Positions 18,566 through 26,997 of a stretch of DNA of 64,000 bases are shown piece after piece. The DNA is from Bacillus siamensis KCTC 13613 (GTDB lineage Bacteria > Bacillota > Bacilli > Bacillales > Bacillaceae): contig NZ_AJVF01000013.1 of the NCBI RefSeq assembly GCF_000262045.1, forward strand, positions 62,001 through 126,000. The letters run 5' to 3'. The notes under the pieces are model-generated. The model worked only from the letters and a program-made list of their open reading frames with translations, ran no database searches and was not told the DNA's origin. The first letter of the stretch is position 1. Each line of letters begins with the position of its first letter. Position numbers and translations under genes: made by a program.

Positions 18566-20989
18566 TTAAACATCAGATGCGGGGATACGCCATACATCTG
18601 TGACCGGCCCTGTCTCATCTTCATCTGTAAAGAAGGAGCCGTTGCTGTATCGGTCATTAGCCCGCAAAGATTTCACGGAGGCTTCAATTCTGTCGCCTTT
18701 TTCGGTTTCCGCAGCGATCATGTCGGCTAAAGCGCACGCGAATACTCCGACAACACGATGCGGGTTCTTTTTAAGCTCACGCAGCATGATGACGCCGCGT
18801 TTAGCCCTGGATGTTCGTTCGAATTCAGAGAGATTCATCCGTTTGATGGCTCCCCGCTGTGTGACGAGGACAAGCGAATCTGTTTCATGCAGGATTTGTC
18901 CTGATACGACGGTATCGCCGTCTTTTAAATTAATGCCCTTCACACCGGCCGCACGGGCTCCGACTACATTTACTTCATCTTCACCGAACCATAAGCCGTA
19001 CCCGAGCCGGGTGGCGATAAACAGCTGGCAGCCGCCGTCTGTGACATGAACATCAATCAGCTCATCGTCCCCTTTAAGGTTAAGAGCAACAAGCGCTTTT
19101 GAGTAACGCTGCGCTTTGTAATGCGTCATTTCAGTTCTTTTCACCATACCGTTTTTCGTCATAAACAATAAATATGAAGATGGATCAAATTCTTTTACCG
19201 GTATGGCTTTCACGATGGTTTCGTCACGGTCCATCGTGGTGATGTTCGTCACGTGCTGCCCCATGTCTTTCCACCTGATATCAGGGAGCTGGTGAACCGG
19301 ACAATATATATAGCTTCCCTTATTGGTAAAGAGCAGGAGCACATCCGTTGTATTCATTTCAAATTGGTGAATCAGCCTGTCCGTATCCTTCATCCCGAAA
19401 TCCTGGCCGTTAGAAGCGGCAAATGACCGCTGGCTTGTTCGTTTTACATAGCCGTCTTTCGTGACTGTCACATAGACGTCCTCAGAGGCAACCATGACTT
19501 CGAGATTGATTTTAATTTCTTCAATCTTCTCTTCAATGACCGACCGTCTGCTGTCGGCATAAGTCTTTTTCACTTTTTTCAGGCTGCTGGTAATGACTTT
19601 TAACAGCTTTTTATCATGACTTAAAATGGCTTCAAGCTCCTGAATTTTCTTGCTGAGCTCTTCCGCTTCCTCTTTTAATGCCGTAATATCCGTATTTGTC
19701 AGACGATACAGCTGCAAAGATACGATCGCTTCCGCCTGAGGCTCCGTAAATGCGAATTTAGAAATTAAGTTTTGTTTCGCATCTTTCTTGTCGCTGCTTG
19801 CCCGGATGACGGCAATGACCTCATCTAGCACAGACAGTGCCTTCATCAGTCCTTCAACGATATGATGCCGCTCTTTTGCTTTTTGCAATTCAAAGACGGA
19901 GCGGTTTGTCACCACTTCCTTCTGGTGGGAAATATACGCATCCAGAATGGCCGTAAGACTCATCAGCATCGGCCGGCGGTTATGTATGGCGACCATATTA
20001 AAGTTATACGTTGTCTGCAGGTCAGTGTTTTTATATAAGAAATTCAAGATGCCTTTTGCATCGGCTTCTTTCTTTAACTCAACGACAACCCGCAGTCCCG
20101 TGCGGTCCGTTTCATCCCGGACTTCAGAAATACCTTCAACTTTTTTGTCAATGCGGTATTCGTCCATTTTCTTCACGAGATTGGCTTTGTTTACTTCAAA
20201 CGGGATTTCTGTAATGACGATCTGCTCCCGTCCGCCTCTTACGGCTTCCACTTCAGCCTTGCCGCGGATAATAATTTTGCCTTTACCGGTTTCATAGGCC
20301 TTCCGAATGCCGTCGACACCTTGGATGATGCCTCCTGTCGGAAAGTCAGGCCCTTTAATCACCTGCATCAAGTCATCGACGGTACAATCGGGCGATTCAA
20401 TCCGCTTAATGACAGCATCAATGACCTCACCCAGATGATGAGGGGGAATGTCAGTCGCATAGCCCGCGGAAATCCCGGTAGATCCATTGACCAGCAAGTT
20501 CGGAAACATAGCGGGCAAAACAACCGGTTCTTTACTTGTGTCATCAAAGTTCGGAACGAATTCAACCGTATTTTTATCGATGTCCCGCAAAAGCTCTGAT
20601 GCGATAGAAGATAATCTCGCTTCCGTATAACGCATGGCAGCAGGCGGATCACCGTCAATGCTTCCGTTGTTTCCGTGCATCTCAATCAGCACATTCCGCA
20701 CTTTCCAATCCTGGCTCATCCGCACCATCGCTTCATAAACGGAGCTGTCTCCGTGCGGATGATAATTACCGATAACGTTCCCGACCGTTTTTGCCGCTTT
20801 CCGGAAATTTTTATCGAATGTATTTCCGTCCGCGTGCATGGCGTATAAAATTCTCCGCTGCACCGGCTTTAACCCGTCACGTGCATCGGGCAGCGCCCTG
20901 TCCTGGATAATATATTTACTGTAGCGTCCGAAACGGTCGCCGATTACTTCTTCTAACGGTAAATCATGAAATAATTCTGGCTGTGCCAC
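18566..20989 (-). CDS. parC: DNA topoisomerase IV subunit A (ParC/GrlA)
   Basis: 807 residues. It forms the DNA-cleaving subunit of topoisomerase IV, which separates linked daughter chromosomes. Visible motifs: [21 protein letters not shown] (near 30), the quinolone-resistance region [18 protein letters not shown] (near 75) with the unmutated Ser-Ser, the catalytic Tyr in AMRYTEARL (near 119), the coiled-coil region near 430-480, and six C-terminal beta-pinwheel repeats from about 495. The ATG lies two bases after the parE stop, so translation is coupled. Confidence 0.98.
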   Translation of the reverse strand: MAQPELFHDLPLEEVIGDRFGRYSKYIIQDRALPDARDGLKPVQRRILYAMHADGNTFDKNFRKAAKTVGNVIGNYHPHGDSSVYEAMVRMSQDWKVRNVLIEMHGNNGSIDGDPPAAMRYTEARLSSIASELLRDIDKNTVEFVPNFDDTSKEPVVLPAMFPNLLVNGSTGISAGYATDIPPHHLGEVIDAVIKRIESPDCTVDDLMQVIKGPDFPTGGIIQGVDGIRKAYETGKGKIIIRGKAEVEAVRGGREQIVITEIPFEVNKANLVKKMDEYRIDKKVEGISEVRDETDRTGLRVVVELKKEADAKGILNFLYKNTDLQTTYNFNMVAIHNRRPMLMSLTAILDAYISHQKEVVTNRSVFELQKAKERHHIVEGLMKALSVLDEVIAVIRASSDKKDAKQNLISKFAFTEPQAEAIVSLQLYRLTNTDITALKEEAEELSKKIQELEAILSHDKKLLKVITSSLKKVKKTYADSRRSVIEEKIEEIKINLEVMVASEDVYVTVTKDGYVKRTSQRSFAASNGQDFGMKDTDRLIHQFEMNTTDVLLLFTNKGSYIYCPVHQLPDIRWKDMGQHVTNITTMDRDETIVKAIPVKEFDPSSYLLFMTKNGMVKRTEMTHYKAQRYSKALVALNLKGDDELIDVHVTDGGCQLFIATRLGYGLWFGEDEVNVVGARAAGVKGINLKDGDTVVSGQILHETDSLVLVTQRGAIKRMNLSEFERTSRAKRGVIMLRELKKNPHRVVGVFACALADMIAAETEKGDRIEASVKSLRANDRYSNGSFFTDEDETGPVTDVWRIPASDV

Positions 20990-20991
20990 TA

Positions 20992-22959
20992 TTAAACCTC
21001 CTCAGCGACCGACAAGTTTTCATTTTCTAAAATATTGCTTTCCTCGTCTAATCCGAAGGCAACATTCTTTTCAATCCATTTTCTTCTCGGTTCTACTTTG
21101 TCTCCCATTAATGTCGTTACGCGACGCTCTACGCGGGCCGCATCGTCAATCTTGACTCTGACGAGCGTTCGCGACTCGGGATTCATCGTCGTTTCCCAGA
21201 GCTGGTCTGCGTTCATTTCTCCCAGACCTTTATAACGCTGAATGGTATAGCCTTTGCCGACTTTCTTTAAAACGCCGTCCATTTCTTCGTCGGACCAAGC
21301 ATATTCAATAATCTCTTTCTTACCGCTTCCTTTGCTGACTTTGTAAAGAGGCGGAAGCGCGATGAAGACTTTTCCGTGCTCAATTAAAGGTTTCATATAG
21401 CGGTAGAAAAACGTTAACAGCAAGACTTGAATATGCGCGCCGTCGGTATCCGCATCGGTCATGATGACGATCTTGTCATAGTTAATGTCGTCTATCTCAA
21501 AATCTGCGCCGACTCCCCCGCCGATCGCATGAATAATTGTATTGATCTCTTCATTTTTGAAAATGTCTGCAAGCTTTGCTTTCTCTGTGTTGATGACCTT
21601 TCCGCGAAGGGGCAGCACGGCTTGGAATTTCCGGTCTCTTCCCTGTTTTGCAGAACCTCCGGCAGAGTCTCCCTCCACGAGATACAATTCATTCTTCGCC
21701 GGATTTCTGGAGCCTGCCGGTGTGAGTTTTCCGCTCAGCGTCGCTTCTGATTTTTTGCGTTTTTTACCGCTTCTCGCTTCTTCTCTCGCTTTACGGGCAG
21801 CTTCGCGGGCCTGGCTTGCTTTAATCGCTTTTTTGACGAGCAGGGTCGCTGTATCGCGGTTTTCTTCCAAGAAATAAGCAAGATTCTCAGAAATGACTGC
21901 GTCTGCGGCGGATCTCGCCTCACTTGTGCCAAGTTTCCCTTTTGTCTGGCCTTCAAATTGCAGCAGTTCCTCCGGGATACGCACGGAAATAATCGCGGAC
22001 AACCCTTCTCTGATATCGGCGCCTTCAAGGTTTTTGTCTTTCTCTTTTAAAAGCGCGACCTTTCGCGCATATTCATTAAACGCTCTTGTCATTGCCGTTT
22101 TGGCTCCTGATTCGTGGGTGCCGCCGTCCTTTGTTCTGACGTTATTAACGAATGACAGCATATTTTCTGAGTATCCGTCATTAAATTGGAAAGCAAAATC
22201 GACTTCAATGTCGTGGTGCTCGCCTTCAAAAGAAACCACTTCGCATAAAGCGTCTTTTTCTTCGTTTAAATAGGCGACAAATGCTTCAATTCCGTTCTCA
22301 TAATAAAATACTTCTTTTACGTTGTTCCGCTCATCAATTAATTCTATTTTTAAGCCTTTTAATAAGAAGGCGGATTCGCGCAGGCGTTCCGACAGCGTGT
22401 CAAAATTATAAACCGTTGCGCTGAACATTGACGGATCAGGTTTAAAATGGGTAAGCGTTCCCGTTTTCTTGGTCGTACCGATTTTTTCAAGTGAAGTCAC
22501 AGGCTTGCCGCCGTTTTCAAACCGTTGTTTATAAACATAGCCGTCACGCTCAATGGTAACTGTCAGCCACTCTGATAAAGCGTTTACGACAGATGCGCCG
22601 ACACCATGCAGACCGCCGCTTGTTTTATAGCCGCCCTGGCCGAATTTCCCTCCCGCATGCAGCACGGTGAAAATAACTTCCGGTGTCGGCTTTCCGAGCT
22701 TATGCATTCCGGTCGGCATTCCGCGCCCCCTGTCCTGCACGGAGATGCTGTTGTCCTTATGTATCGTTACGATAATATGATCTCCGTAGCCGGCAAGGAC
22801 TTCATCGACGGAATTGTCGACGATCTCATATACCAGATGGTGCAGGCCGCGTGCGTCCGTCGAACCGATATACATTCCCGGTCTTTTTCTGACGGCTTCC
22901 AGGCCTTCAAGCACCTGTATGGCATCTTCGTTGTAATCAAATTGCTGTTTTCTAGCCAA
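20992..22959 (-). CDS. parE: DNA topoisomerase IV subunit B (ParE/GrlB)
   Basis: 655 residues. GHKL ATPase domain with [13 protein letters not shown] (catalytic Glu, Asn), DRGRGMPTG and [14 protein letters not shown]; transducer domain; TOPRIM region with [19 protein letters not shown] and [13 protein letters not shown]-terminal [20 protein letters not shown]. It hydrolyses ATP for strand passage with ParC. A LexA box overlaps the predicted transcription start about 230 bp upstream, which agrees with the reported SOS control of parE in B. subtilis. Confidence 0.98.
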   Translation of the reverse strand: MARKQQFDYNEDAIQVLEGLEAVRKRPGMYIGSTDARGLHHLVYEIVDNSVDEVLAGYGDHIIVTIHKDNSISVQDRGRGMPTGMHKLGKPTPEVIFTVLHAGGKFGQGGYKTSGGLHGVGASVVNALSEWLTVTIERDGYVYKQRFENGGKPVTSLEKIGTTKKTGTLTHFKPDPSMFSATVYNFDTLSERLRESAFLLKGLKIELIDERNNVKEVFYYENGIEAFVAYLNEEKDALCEVVSFEGEHHDIEVDFAFQFNDGYSENMLSFVNNVRTKDGGTHESGAKTAMTRAFNEYARKVALLKEKDKNLEGADIREGLSAIISVRIPEELLQFEGQTKGKLGTSEARSAADAVISENLAYFLEENRDTATLLVKKAIKASQAREAARKAREEARSGKKRKKSEATLSGKLTPAGSRNPAKNELYLVEGDSAGGSAKQGRDRKFQAVLPLRGKVINTEKAKLADIFKNEEINTIIHAIGGGVGADFEIDDINYDKIVIMTDADTDGAHIQVLLLTFFYRYMKPLIEHGKVFIALPPLYKVSKGSGKKEIIEYAWSDEEMDGVLKKVGKGYTIQRYKGLGEMNADQLWETTMNPESRTLVRVKIDDAARVERRVTTLMGDKVEPRRKWIEKNVAFGLDEESNILENENLSVAEEV

Positions 22960-23186
22960 ACGTACAAACCCCTTTCAAAAAACCTGCTCTTAATCATTCT
23001 CTTTTTAAATGTTTTCATGTCTTTGTTTTTCAGTATGCGCAAGCTTCGGTCCAATTCTCCTCGGACTCACAATTATAACCAATATGCTTGATTTCGCAAC
23101 ATCTTTAAGCGAATGGCTCGTTTTTTAGGCCGCAAGACATACATTCGAACGGCTTTTCATCTTTTTGGTGCTCTTTTCCGGGAACG
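22960..23186 (-). other. Long parE leader, no gene seen
   Basis: About 230 nt between the predicted promoter and the parE ATG. No ORF with a ribosome binding site and no clear terminator hairpin were seen. The leader is long for a housekeeping operon. Confidence 0.4.
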
Positions 23187-23200
23187 AGAACTTATGTTCG
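23187..23200 (-). promoter_or_regulatory. LexA (SOS) box over the parE start point
   Basis: AGAACTTATGTTCG matches the Bacillus LexA consensus CGAACRNRYGTTYG at 12 of 14 positions. It covers about +1 to +14 of the predicted parE transcript. Confidence 0.7.
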
Positions 23201-23206
23201 CTTTCT

Positions 23207-23235
23207 ATTATATAGATTTATGCCGTCCATCGCAA
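23207..23235 (-). promoter_or_regulatory. Predicted sigma-A promoter of parE-parC
   Basis: Read on the minus strand: TTGCGA (23235-23230), 17 bp, TATAAT (23212-23207). It directs transcription into the LexA box and the parE leader. Confidence 0.65.
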
Positions 23236-23339
23236 ACAGACTGCAGCCCCCTTTAATGCAGGGGTTTCTAAAAAAGCTGTTCATGCTTTATTGTATCTGT
23301 TTCAACATCATACGCAAAGAGTATTCTTTCAATAAAAAA

Positions 23340-23375
23340 ACAAAAACCCCTGATTTGCCAAGGATTTTTGCCTTT
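23340..23375 (-). terminator. Weak terminator of yneT
   Basis: Imperfect hairpin (caaaaacccct ... aggatttttg) just past the yneT stop, flanked by A and T runs. Confidence 0.5.
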
Positions 23376-23382
23376 TTTGTTC

Positions 23383-23790
23383 CTATTTTATAACAGCGCG
23401 GGCGACTTTTATACATAAATCCATAATGGCCGTCCGCCCTTTCTCAGTAATCATGCGGTACGCTTCTTCATTTGCCAGGCCCTGCTGCGCCCAAAAAACG
23501 GGAGCATCCGTCTGTAAAAACTCTTCAGCGACGCCGGGAAGCTGCTCAGAGCGTCTGAACACATTGACGATATCAATCGGTCCCTCAACGTCTTTTAATG
23601 AAGCGACGGCTTTAACGCCAAGCGCTTCATCAATCGTCGGATTGACAGGAATAATCTCGTACCCTTCATCCTGCATCGCTTTGGAAACCATGTAAGAAGT
23701 CCGGTCGGGACGGTCTGACAGCCCGACGACGGCGATACGTTTGCTTCGGTCAAGAATTTCTTTAATCTCTGACTTTGAAGGATTTTGCAT
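23383..23790 (-). CDS. yneT: CoA-binding domain protein YneT
   Basis: 135 residues, equal to B. subtilis YneT. The chosen ATG (MQNPSKSE) lies nine bases after AAGGAGA; longer in-frame starts to 23841 run through that ribosome binding site. It is a single Rossmann-type CoA-binding domain with IAVVGLSDRPDRTSYMVSK (near 16), YEIIPVNP, VDIVNVFRRSEQLP and FWAQQGLANEEA. Members bind CoA or a related nucleotide; no reaction is established. It is divergent from plsY, which begins about 150 bp away. Confidence 0.9.
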   Translation of the reverse strand: MQNPSKSEIKEILDRSKRIAVVGLSDRPDRTSYMVSKAMQDEGYEIIPVNPTIDEALGVKAVASLKDVEGPIDIVNVFRRSEQLPGVAEEFLQTDAPVFWAQQGLANEEAYRMITEKGRTAIMDLCIKVARAVIK

Positions 23791-23941
23791 CTTTACCATC
23801 TCCTTTTGTATTATTGTACACGACAGCTTCACCGGATTCAAAAAAAGCGGTTTGTCAGCTTAATTCTCAAAAAACTTGTCATCAGACAATAACAACTCGT
23901 GTTAAAATAAAGTGAAGGGACATTGAAAAGGAGAAATGTAG

Positions 23942-24523
23942 ATGTTGATTGCTTTATTGATTATTTTGGCTTATGTAATAGGCAGCATCCCGTCAGGTTT
24001 AGTCGTAGGCAAACTTGCGAAAGGGATTGATATTAGAGAACATGGAAGCGGTAATTTGGGCGCCACAAATGCTTTTCGCACGCTTGGCGTTAAAGCGGGA
24101 TCTGTCGTCGTTGCAGCCGATATTTTAAAAGGCACCTTGGCCGCGGCGCTGCCGTATTTATTGCACGTTCCCATTCACCCTCTTCTCGCAGGAGTGGCAG
24201 CAGTGATCGGTCATGTATTCCCCGTGTTCGCAAAATTCAAGGGCGGAAAAGCCGTAGCCACTTCAGGAGGCGTCCTGCTGTTTTATGCTCCGCTGTTATT
24301 CGTAACGATGGTTGCAGTGTTTTTCGTATTTTTATTCCTTACGAAATTTGTTTCTCTGTCTTCAATGTTAACAGGGATTTATACGATTATTTACTGTCTG
24401 TTTGTAAAAGACCCTTATTTATTAATCGTAGTGACGCTTTTGACCGCGTTTGTTATCTACAGACACAGGGCAAACATCAAACGGATTATGAACAAAACAG
24501 AACCGAAAATCAAATGGTTTTGA
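23942..24523 (+). CDS. plsY: Acyl-phosphate:glycerol-3-phosphate acyltransferase PlsY
   Basis: 193 residues, five or six membrane helices. The three conserved cytoplasmic motifs are present: [12 protein letters not shown] (near 13), [16 protein letters not shown] (near 36) and [13 protein letters not shown] (near 99). PlsY moves the acyl group from acyl-phosphate to glycerol-3-phosphate, giving lysophosphatidate for membrane lipids. The ribosome binding site AAAAGGAG lies upstream of the ATG. Called yneS in B. subtilis, with the same neighbours. Confidence 0.97.
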   Translation: MLIALLIILAYVIGSIPSGLVVGKLAKGIDIREHGSGNLGATNAFRTLGVKAGSVVVAADILKGTLAAALPYLLHVPIHPLLAGVAAVIGHVFPVFAKFKGGKAVATSGGVLLFYAPLLFVTMVAVFFVFLFLTKFVSLSSMLTGIYTIIYCLFVKDPYLLIVVTLLTAFVIYRHRANIKRIMNKTEPKIKWF

Positions 24524-24609
24524 TGAAACTTCAATTTTGACATCAAAATGCCATATGCGTTTATAATAGAGATAATTTCTTTATGAGAAACAAAAAGGGA
24601 GTGTACCGG

Positions 24610-24897
24610 ATGAACATGAAAGTAACGAAAGGCGCGCTGGATTGGTACAAAGAAGAGCTTGAACTGGAAACAGGCGATCAGGTCCGTTTCTTTGTCCGTT
24701 ACGGAGGATGCAGCAGCGTCCAGAAAGGCTTTTCTCTCGGTGTTTCAAAAGACCAGCCGATGAACGTCGGAATCAGCACGGAAGTTGAAGGCATTACCTT
24801 TTTTATTGAAGAAAGCGACTTATGGTACTTTGATAATCACGATCTGTCCGTCACATATTCAGATCAGTCAGAAGAGCCGGTATTTGATTACGTGTAA
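24610..24897 (+). CDS. yneR: HesB-like protein YneR
   Basis: 95 residues, equal to B. subtilis YneR. The ATG after AAAGGGAGTG is preferred over an ATG 27 bases upstream that lacks a ribosome binding site. HesB/IscA-like fold: VTKGALDWYKEELELETGDQ, then VRFFVRYGGCSSVQKGFSLG. Only one of the usual three cysteines is kept, so iron-sulfur carrier function is doubtful. Confidence 0.9.
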   Translation: MNMKVTKGALDWYKEELELETGDQVRFFVRYGGCSSVQKGFSLGVSKDQPMNVGISTEVEGITFFIEESDLWYFDNHDLSVTYSDQSEEPVFDYV

Positions 24898-24898
24898 G

Positions 24899-24931
24899 AA
24901 AAAAGAACGCAGCGGATGCGTTCTTTTTTTT
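24899..24931 (+). terminator. Terminator shared by yneR and yneQ
   Basis: AAAAAGAACGCA pairs with TGCGTTCTTTTT around a short loop. It reaches the yneQ stop codon and is flanked by A and T runs, so it can work both ways. Confidence 0.85.
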
Positions 24932-25229
24932 ACAGTTTGAACCTTCTGATATGATCAGTCAGATGTTCTTTTTCTAATATGCGTTTCTGCGTTTCACCGA
25001 GCAGGTCAAAGTGGGGAAATGCATTTTTATGATGAATCCACTCAGGCTTCAGCCCGTATTCCGATCCCCATCGGATCAGCTTATCGAGATCGCTTGAACC
25101 GGCCTTCGTCACGGTCTTAGCCTCCGGAAAGCGGTCGTCCAGCCAATAATGCGTTAAAAAAGCGATTTTTCCTTCCGATACATCCCGCTTCCATCTTTCC
25201 AGTTCTCTGCGTGTAATTCCAAATGCCAT
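24930..25229 (-). CDS. yneQ: YneQ, small conserved protein
   Basis: 99 residues, as in B. subtilis YneQ. The start at MAFGITRRELERW follows AAGGAGCGG. It is hydrophilic with no membrane helix. Function is unknown. It starts 14 bp after the yneP stop and is almost certainly in the same transcript. Confidence 0.85.
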   Translation of the reverse strand: MAFGITRRELERWKRDVSEGKIAFLTHYWLDDRFPEAKTVTKAGSSDLDKLIRWGSEYGLKPEWIHHKNAFPHFDLLGETQKRILEKEHLTDHIRRFKL

Positions 25230-25243
25230 AACTGAGCCGCTCC

Positions 25244-25660
25244 TTATTTTTTTGCCTTTTCGTAAGCGGCGTGCCAATCAGGAAAGGCCTTGCGGAACTG
25301 AATCGGTTTGAAGCTCTGTTTATCGACGCATATGTGAGAGGATGACGCTTCGATCGCAAGTTCTTGATCCGGATTATAGATGCGGTAGCCGTAAATGATT
25401 TTAAATCCGTTATATTCTTCAATCCACGTATGTACTTCTGCTGTTTCTCCGTAGCGGAGCGGCTTTTTATAAGAAATGCTGATATCCACTACAGGTGACA
25501 GCACCCCTCTTTCTTCCATGTCCTTGTACAGAAATCCGAGGTCCTTAATGAGCGCCGTTCTCCCGACCTCCATCCAGACTAAGTAATTGGCATGATAGAC
25601 GATGCCCATTTGATCTGTTTCCGCATAACGCACTTCTATTTCTTTTTTTGACACATGCAA
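25244..25660 (-). CDS. yneP: Hotdog-fold acyl-CoA thioesterase YneP
   Basis: 138 residues. 4-Hydroxybenzoyl-CoA/YbgC-type hotdog signature: VRYAETDQMGIVYHANYLVWMEVGR with the catalytic Asp near 15. It probably hydrolyses short acyl-CoA or acyl-ACP thioesters. First gene of the yneP-yneQ pair, in the same context as B. subtilis. Confidence 0.92.
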   Translation of the reverse strand: MHVSKKEIEVRYAETDQMGIVYHANYLVWMEVGRTALIKDLGFLYKDMEERGVLSPVVDISISYKKPLRYGETAEVHTWIEEYNGFKIIYGYRIYNPDQELAIEASSSHICVDKQSFKPIQFRKAFPDWHAAYEKAKK

Positions 25661-25719
25661 CGTTCTCTGCTCCCTTATTATCAGATTAGCCCTATTTTAT
25701 CACAACGAGGCGGAAAGAG

Positions 25720-25745
25720 AAAAAACCAGGTTTCCCTGGTTTTTA
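25720..25745 (-). terminator. Terminator of tlp
   Basis: AAAAAACCAGG and CCTGGTTTTT around a four-base loop, directly after the tlp stop on the minus strand and between the tlp and yneP genes. Confidence 0.85.
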
Positions 25746-25991
25746 TTACGATTGATAGCCGTTTTCTCTTGCAGCCGATTCATCCTGAATTTCACTTCGG
25801 AATGATTCAATGCTTTCATTGCGTCTGGCATTCTTCTCCTGAATGCGCTGTTTTTCCTCTTCTGTCGCAAACTCCATTGATTCTTTCGCTTCTTCTATAT
25901 TTTCGATTGTATTCTGTACCATATCCTGAAGCTTTTCAACGTTATCAGAACGGTCGTCCGGGTTCGGTCTTTGGTTATGATTTGTCATCAT
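25746..25991 (-). CDS. tlp: Small acid-soluble spore protein Tlp
   Basis: 81 residues, almost entirely charged helix: [19 protein letters not shown], then [13 protein letters not shown], typical of the Tlp family (B. subtilis 83). The start (ATGATG) follows AAGGAGAGCTGAC; a longer frame to 26063 overlaps sspN and is rejected. It is a minor spore-core protein expressed in the forespore, and in B. subtilis it is co-transcribed with sspN. Confidence 0.93.
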   Translation of the reverse strand: MMTNHNQRPNPDDRSDNVEKLQDMVQNTIENIEEAKESMEFATEEEKQRIQEKNARRNESIESFRSEIQDESAARENGYQS

Positions 25992-26013
25992 GTCAGCTCT
26001 CCTTTTAATGATA

Positions 26014-26160
26014 TTATTCGCCTTTCGTCTGCATGACAATCGGATGTCCGTTTGACTTGTCATGAAACTTTTCCCCTTTGTTTCGTTTATATTTAACGGG
26101 TTTTGTCCCTAAGTGGCTCGGAGCGTACTGCGGCTGGCCGTCTTTCTTGTTTGTGCCCAT
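26014..26160 (-). CDS. sspN: Small acid-soluble spore protein N
   Basis: 48 residues ([20 protein letters not shown] ... IVMQTKGE), matching the SspN family and its length in B. subtilis. It has a GGAGGGATG-type ribosome binding site and lies 22 bp before tlp, so the two form the sspN-tlp operon. It is a forespore-specific minor spore protein. Confidence 0.93.
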   Translation of the reverse strand: MGTNKKDGQPQYAPSHLGTKPVKYKRNKGEKFHDKSNGHPIVMQTKGE

Positions 26161-26223
26161 GTTCATCCCTCCTTAAGAGTATATTTCGCAAAAGGAGGCG
26201 CAAACATGACTGCAAATTAAAGG

Positions 26224-26349
26224 TTATTTTTGTTTGAACCGCTGCTCCAGCTTTTCTTCAAGCTGATTCAAATATTCCGTATTGGTCATCAGCTCACGTT
26301 TATTCTCCATAACCAATTCATGAAAAGAACGTTTTCTCATTTTTTTCAA
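26224..26349 (-). CDS. FbpB-like (Fur-regulated basic protein) microprotein
   Basis: 41 residues from a TTG start: GGAGGTGAG is six to seven bases before the TTG but too far (about 15) from the ATG nine bases later, which decides the start. The sequence MKKMRKRSFHELVMENKREL followed by EYLNQLEEKLEQRFKQK resembles the Fur-regulated basic protein family, thought to help the sRNA FsrA. The family call is from memory of the pattern RKRSFxELxxENKxELL. No Fur box was identified. It stands between sspN and yneN. Confidence 0.65.
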   Translation of the reverse strand: MKKMRKRSFHELVMENKRELMTNTEYLNQLEEKLEQRFKQK

Positions 26350-26411
26350 TCTTCTCACCTCCGTGTTTTCATTCATTTTTTCCAATTTTTTAAAAGATAA
26401 GCCTTTCGCAT

Positions 26412-26446
26412 AAAAAAAACTGAACCTCTACTTGAGATCCAGTTTT
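26412..26446 (-). terminator. Terminator overlapping the yneN stop
   Basis: AAAAAACTG ... CAGTTTTTC with a loop of about 17 nt. It overlaps the last codons of yneN and carries a T-run in the minus direction. Confidence 0.6.
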
Positions 26447-26937
26447 TCTTTCATTTCTTTTTTTGTCATCGTGCCTACTCGGATGTGCTGAATGGTTCCT
26501 TTTTCGTCTAATATGTATGTTGTCGGATAAGAAAGCACGTTGAAATCTCCGTTAATCCCGCTTTTGTCAATCAGAATTGGAAAGGTCAGCTGATAAGTAT
26601 CAGCGAATGATTTCACAGCCTGTATATTTTTTTCAGAGGACGTGAAATTAACGGCTACTACCGCAATATCAGGATTTTCTTTCTGCAGCTCCTGCATATC
26701 GGGCATTTCCATCCGGCATGGCTTGCACCACGTCGCCCAGAAATTAAGAAGCACTTTTTTACCTTTATAATCAGAAAGGGAGCTGCTTTTTCCTGACAGT
26801 GTGTCGAGTGTAAAGTCAGGAGCCTTCATCCCTTCTTCTGTCCCTTCTTTCGGACTTGTTTGTGCAGAATAAATGTTCCAGCCCGCATACACTAACAACC
26901 CGATAAGTAACAATACGCCCAGCCATTTTGCAAGCAT
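26428..26937 (-). CDS. yneN: Thioredoxin-like membrane-anchored protein YneN (TlpA/ResA type)
   Basis: 169 residues. One N-terminal signal anchor (about 5-22) is followed by an extracytoplasmic thioredoxin fold with WATWCKPCRMEMP (redox CxxC, Cys near 83 and 86) and the cis-Pro region LSYPTTYILD. It is similar to ResA and StoA, which reduce disulfides outside the membrane. It has a GGAGGC ribosome binding site and lies downstream of citB on the same strand but separated by a terminator. Confidence 0.93.
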   Translation of the reverse strand: MLAKWLGVLLLIGLLVYAGWNIYSAQTSPKEGTEEGMKAPDFTLDTLSGKSSSLSDYKGKKVLLNFWATWCKPCRMEMPDMQELQKENPDIAVVAVNFTSSEKNIQAVKSFADTYQLTFPILIDKSGINGDFNVLSYPTTYILDEKGTIQHIRVGTMTKKEMKEKLDLK

Positions 26938-26954
26938 CTCAAGGCCTCCCGTAT

Positions 26955-26989
26955 AAAAAGAGAGAAAGCAGTCCGCTTTCTCTCTTTTG
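26955..26989 (-). terminator. Terminator of citB
   Basis: Fourteen-base arms AAAAGAGAGAAAGC and GCTTTCTCTCTTTT around five bases, right after the citB stop. Confidence 0.9.
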
Positions 26990-26997
26990 TCTTTCTG

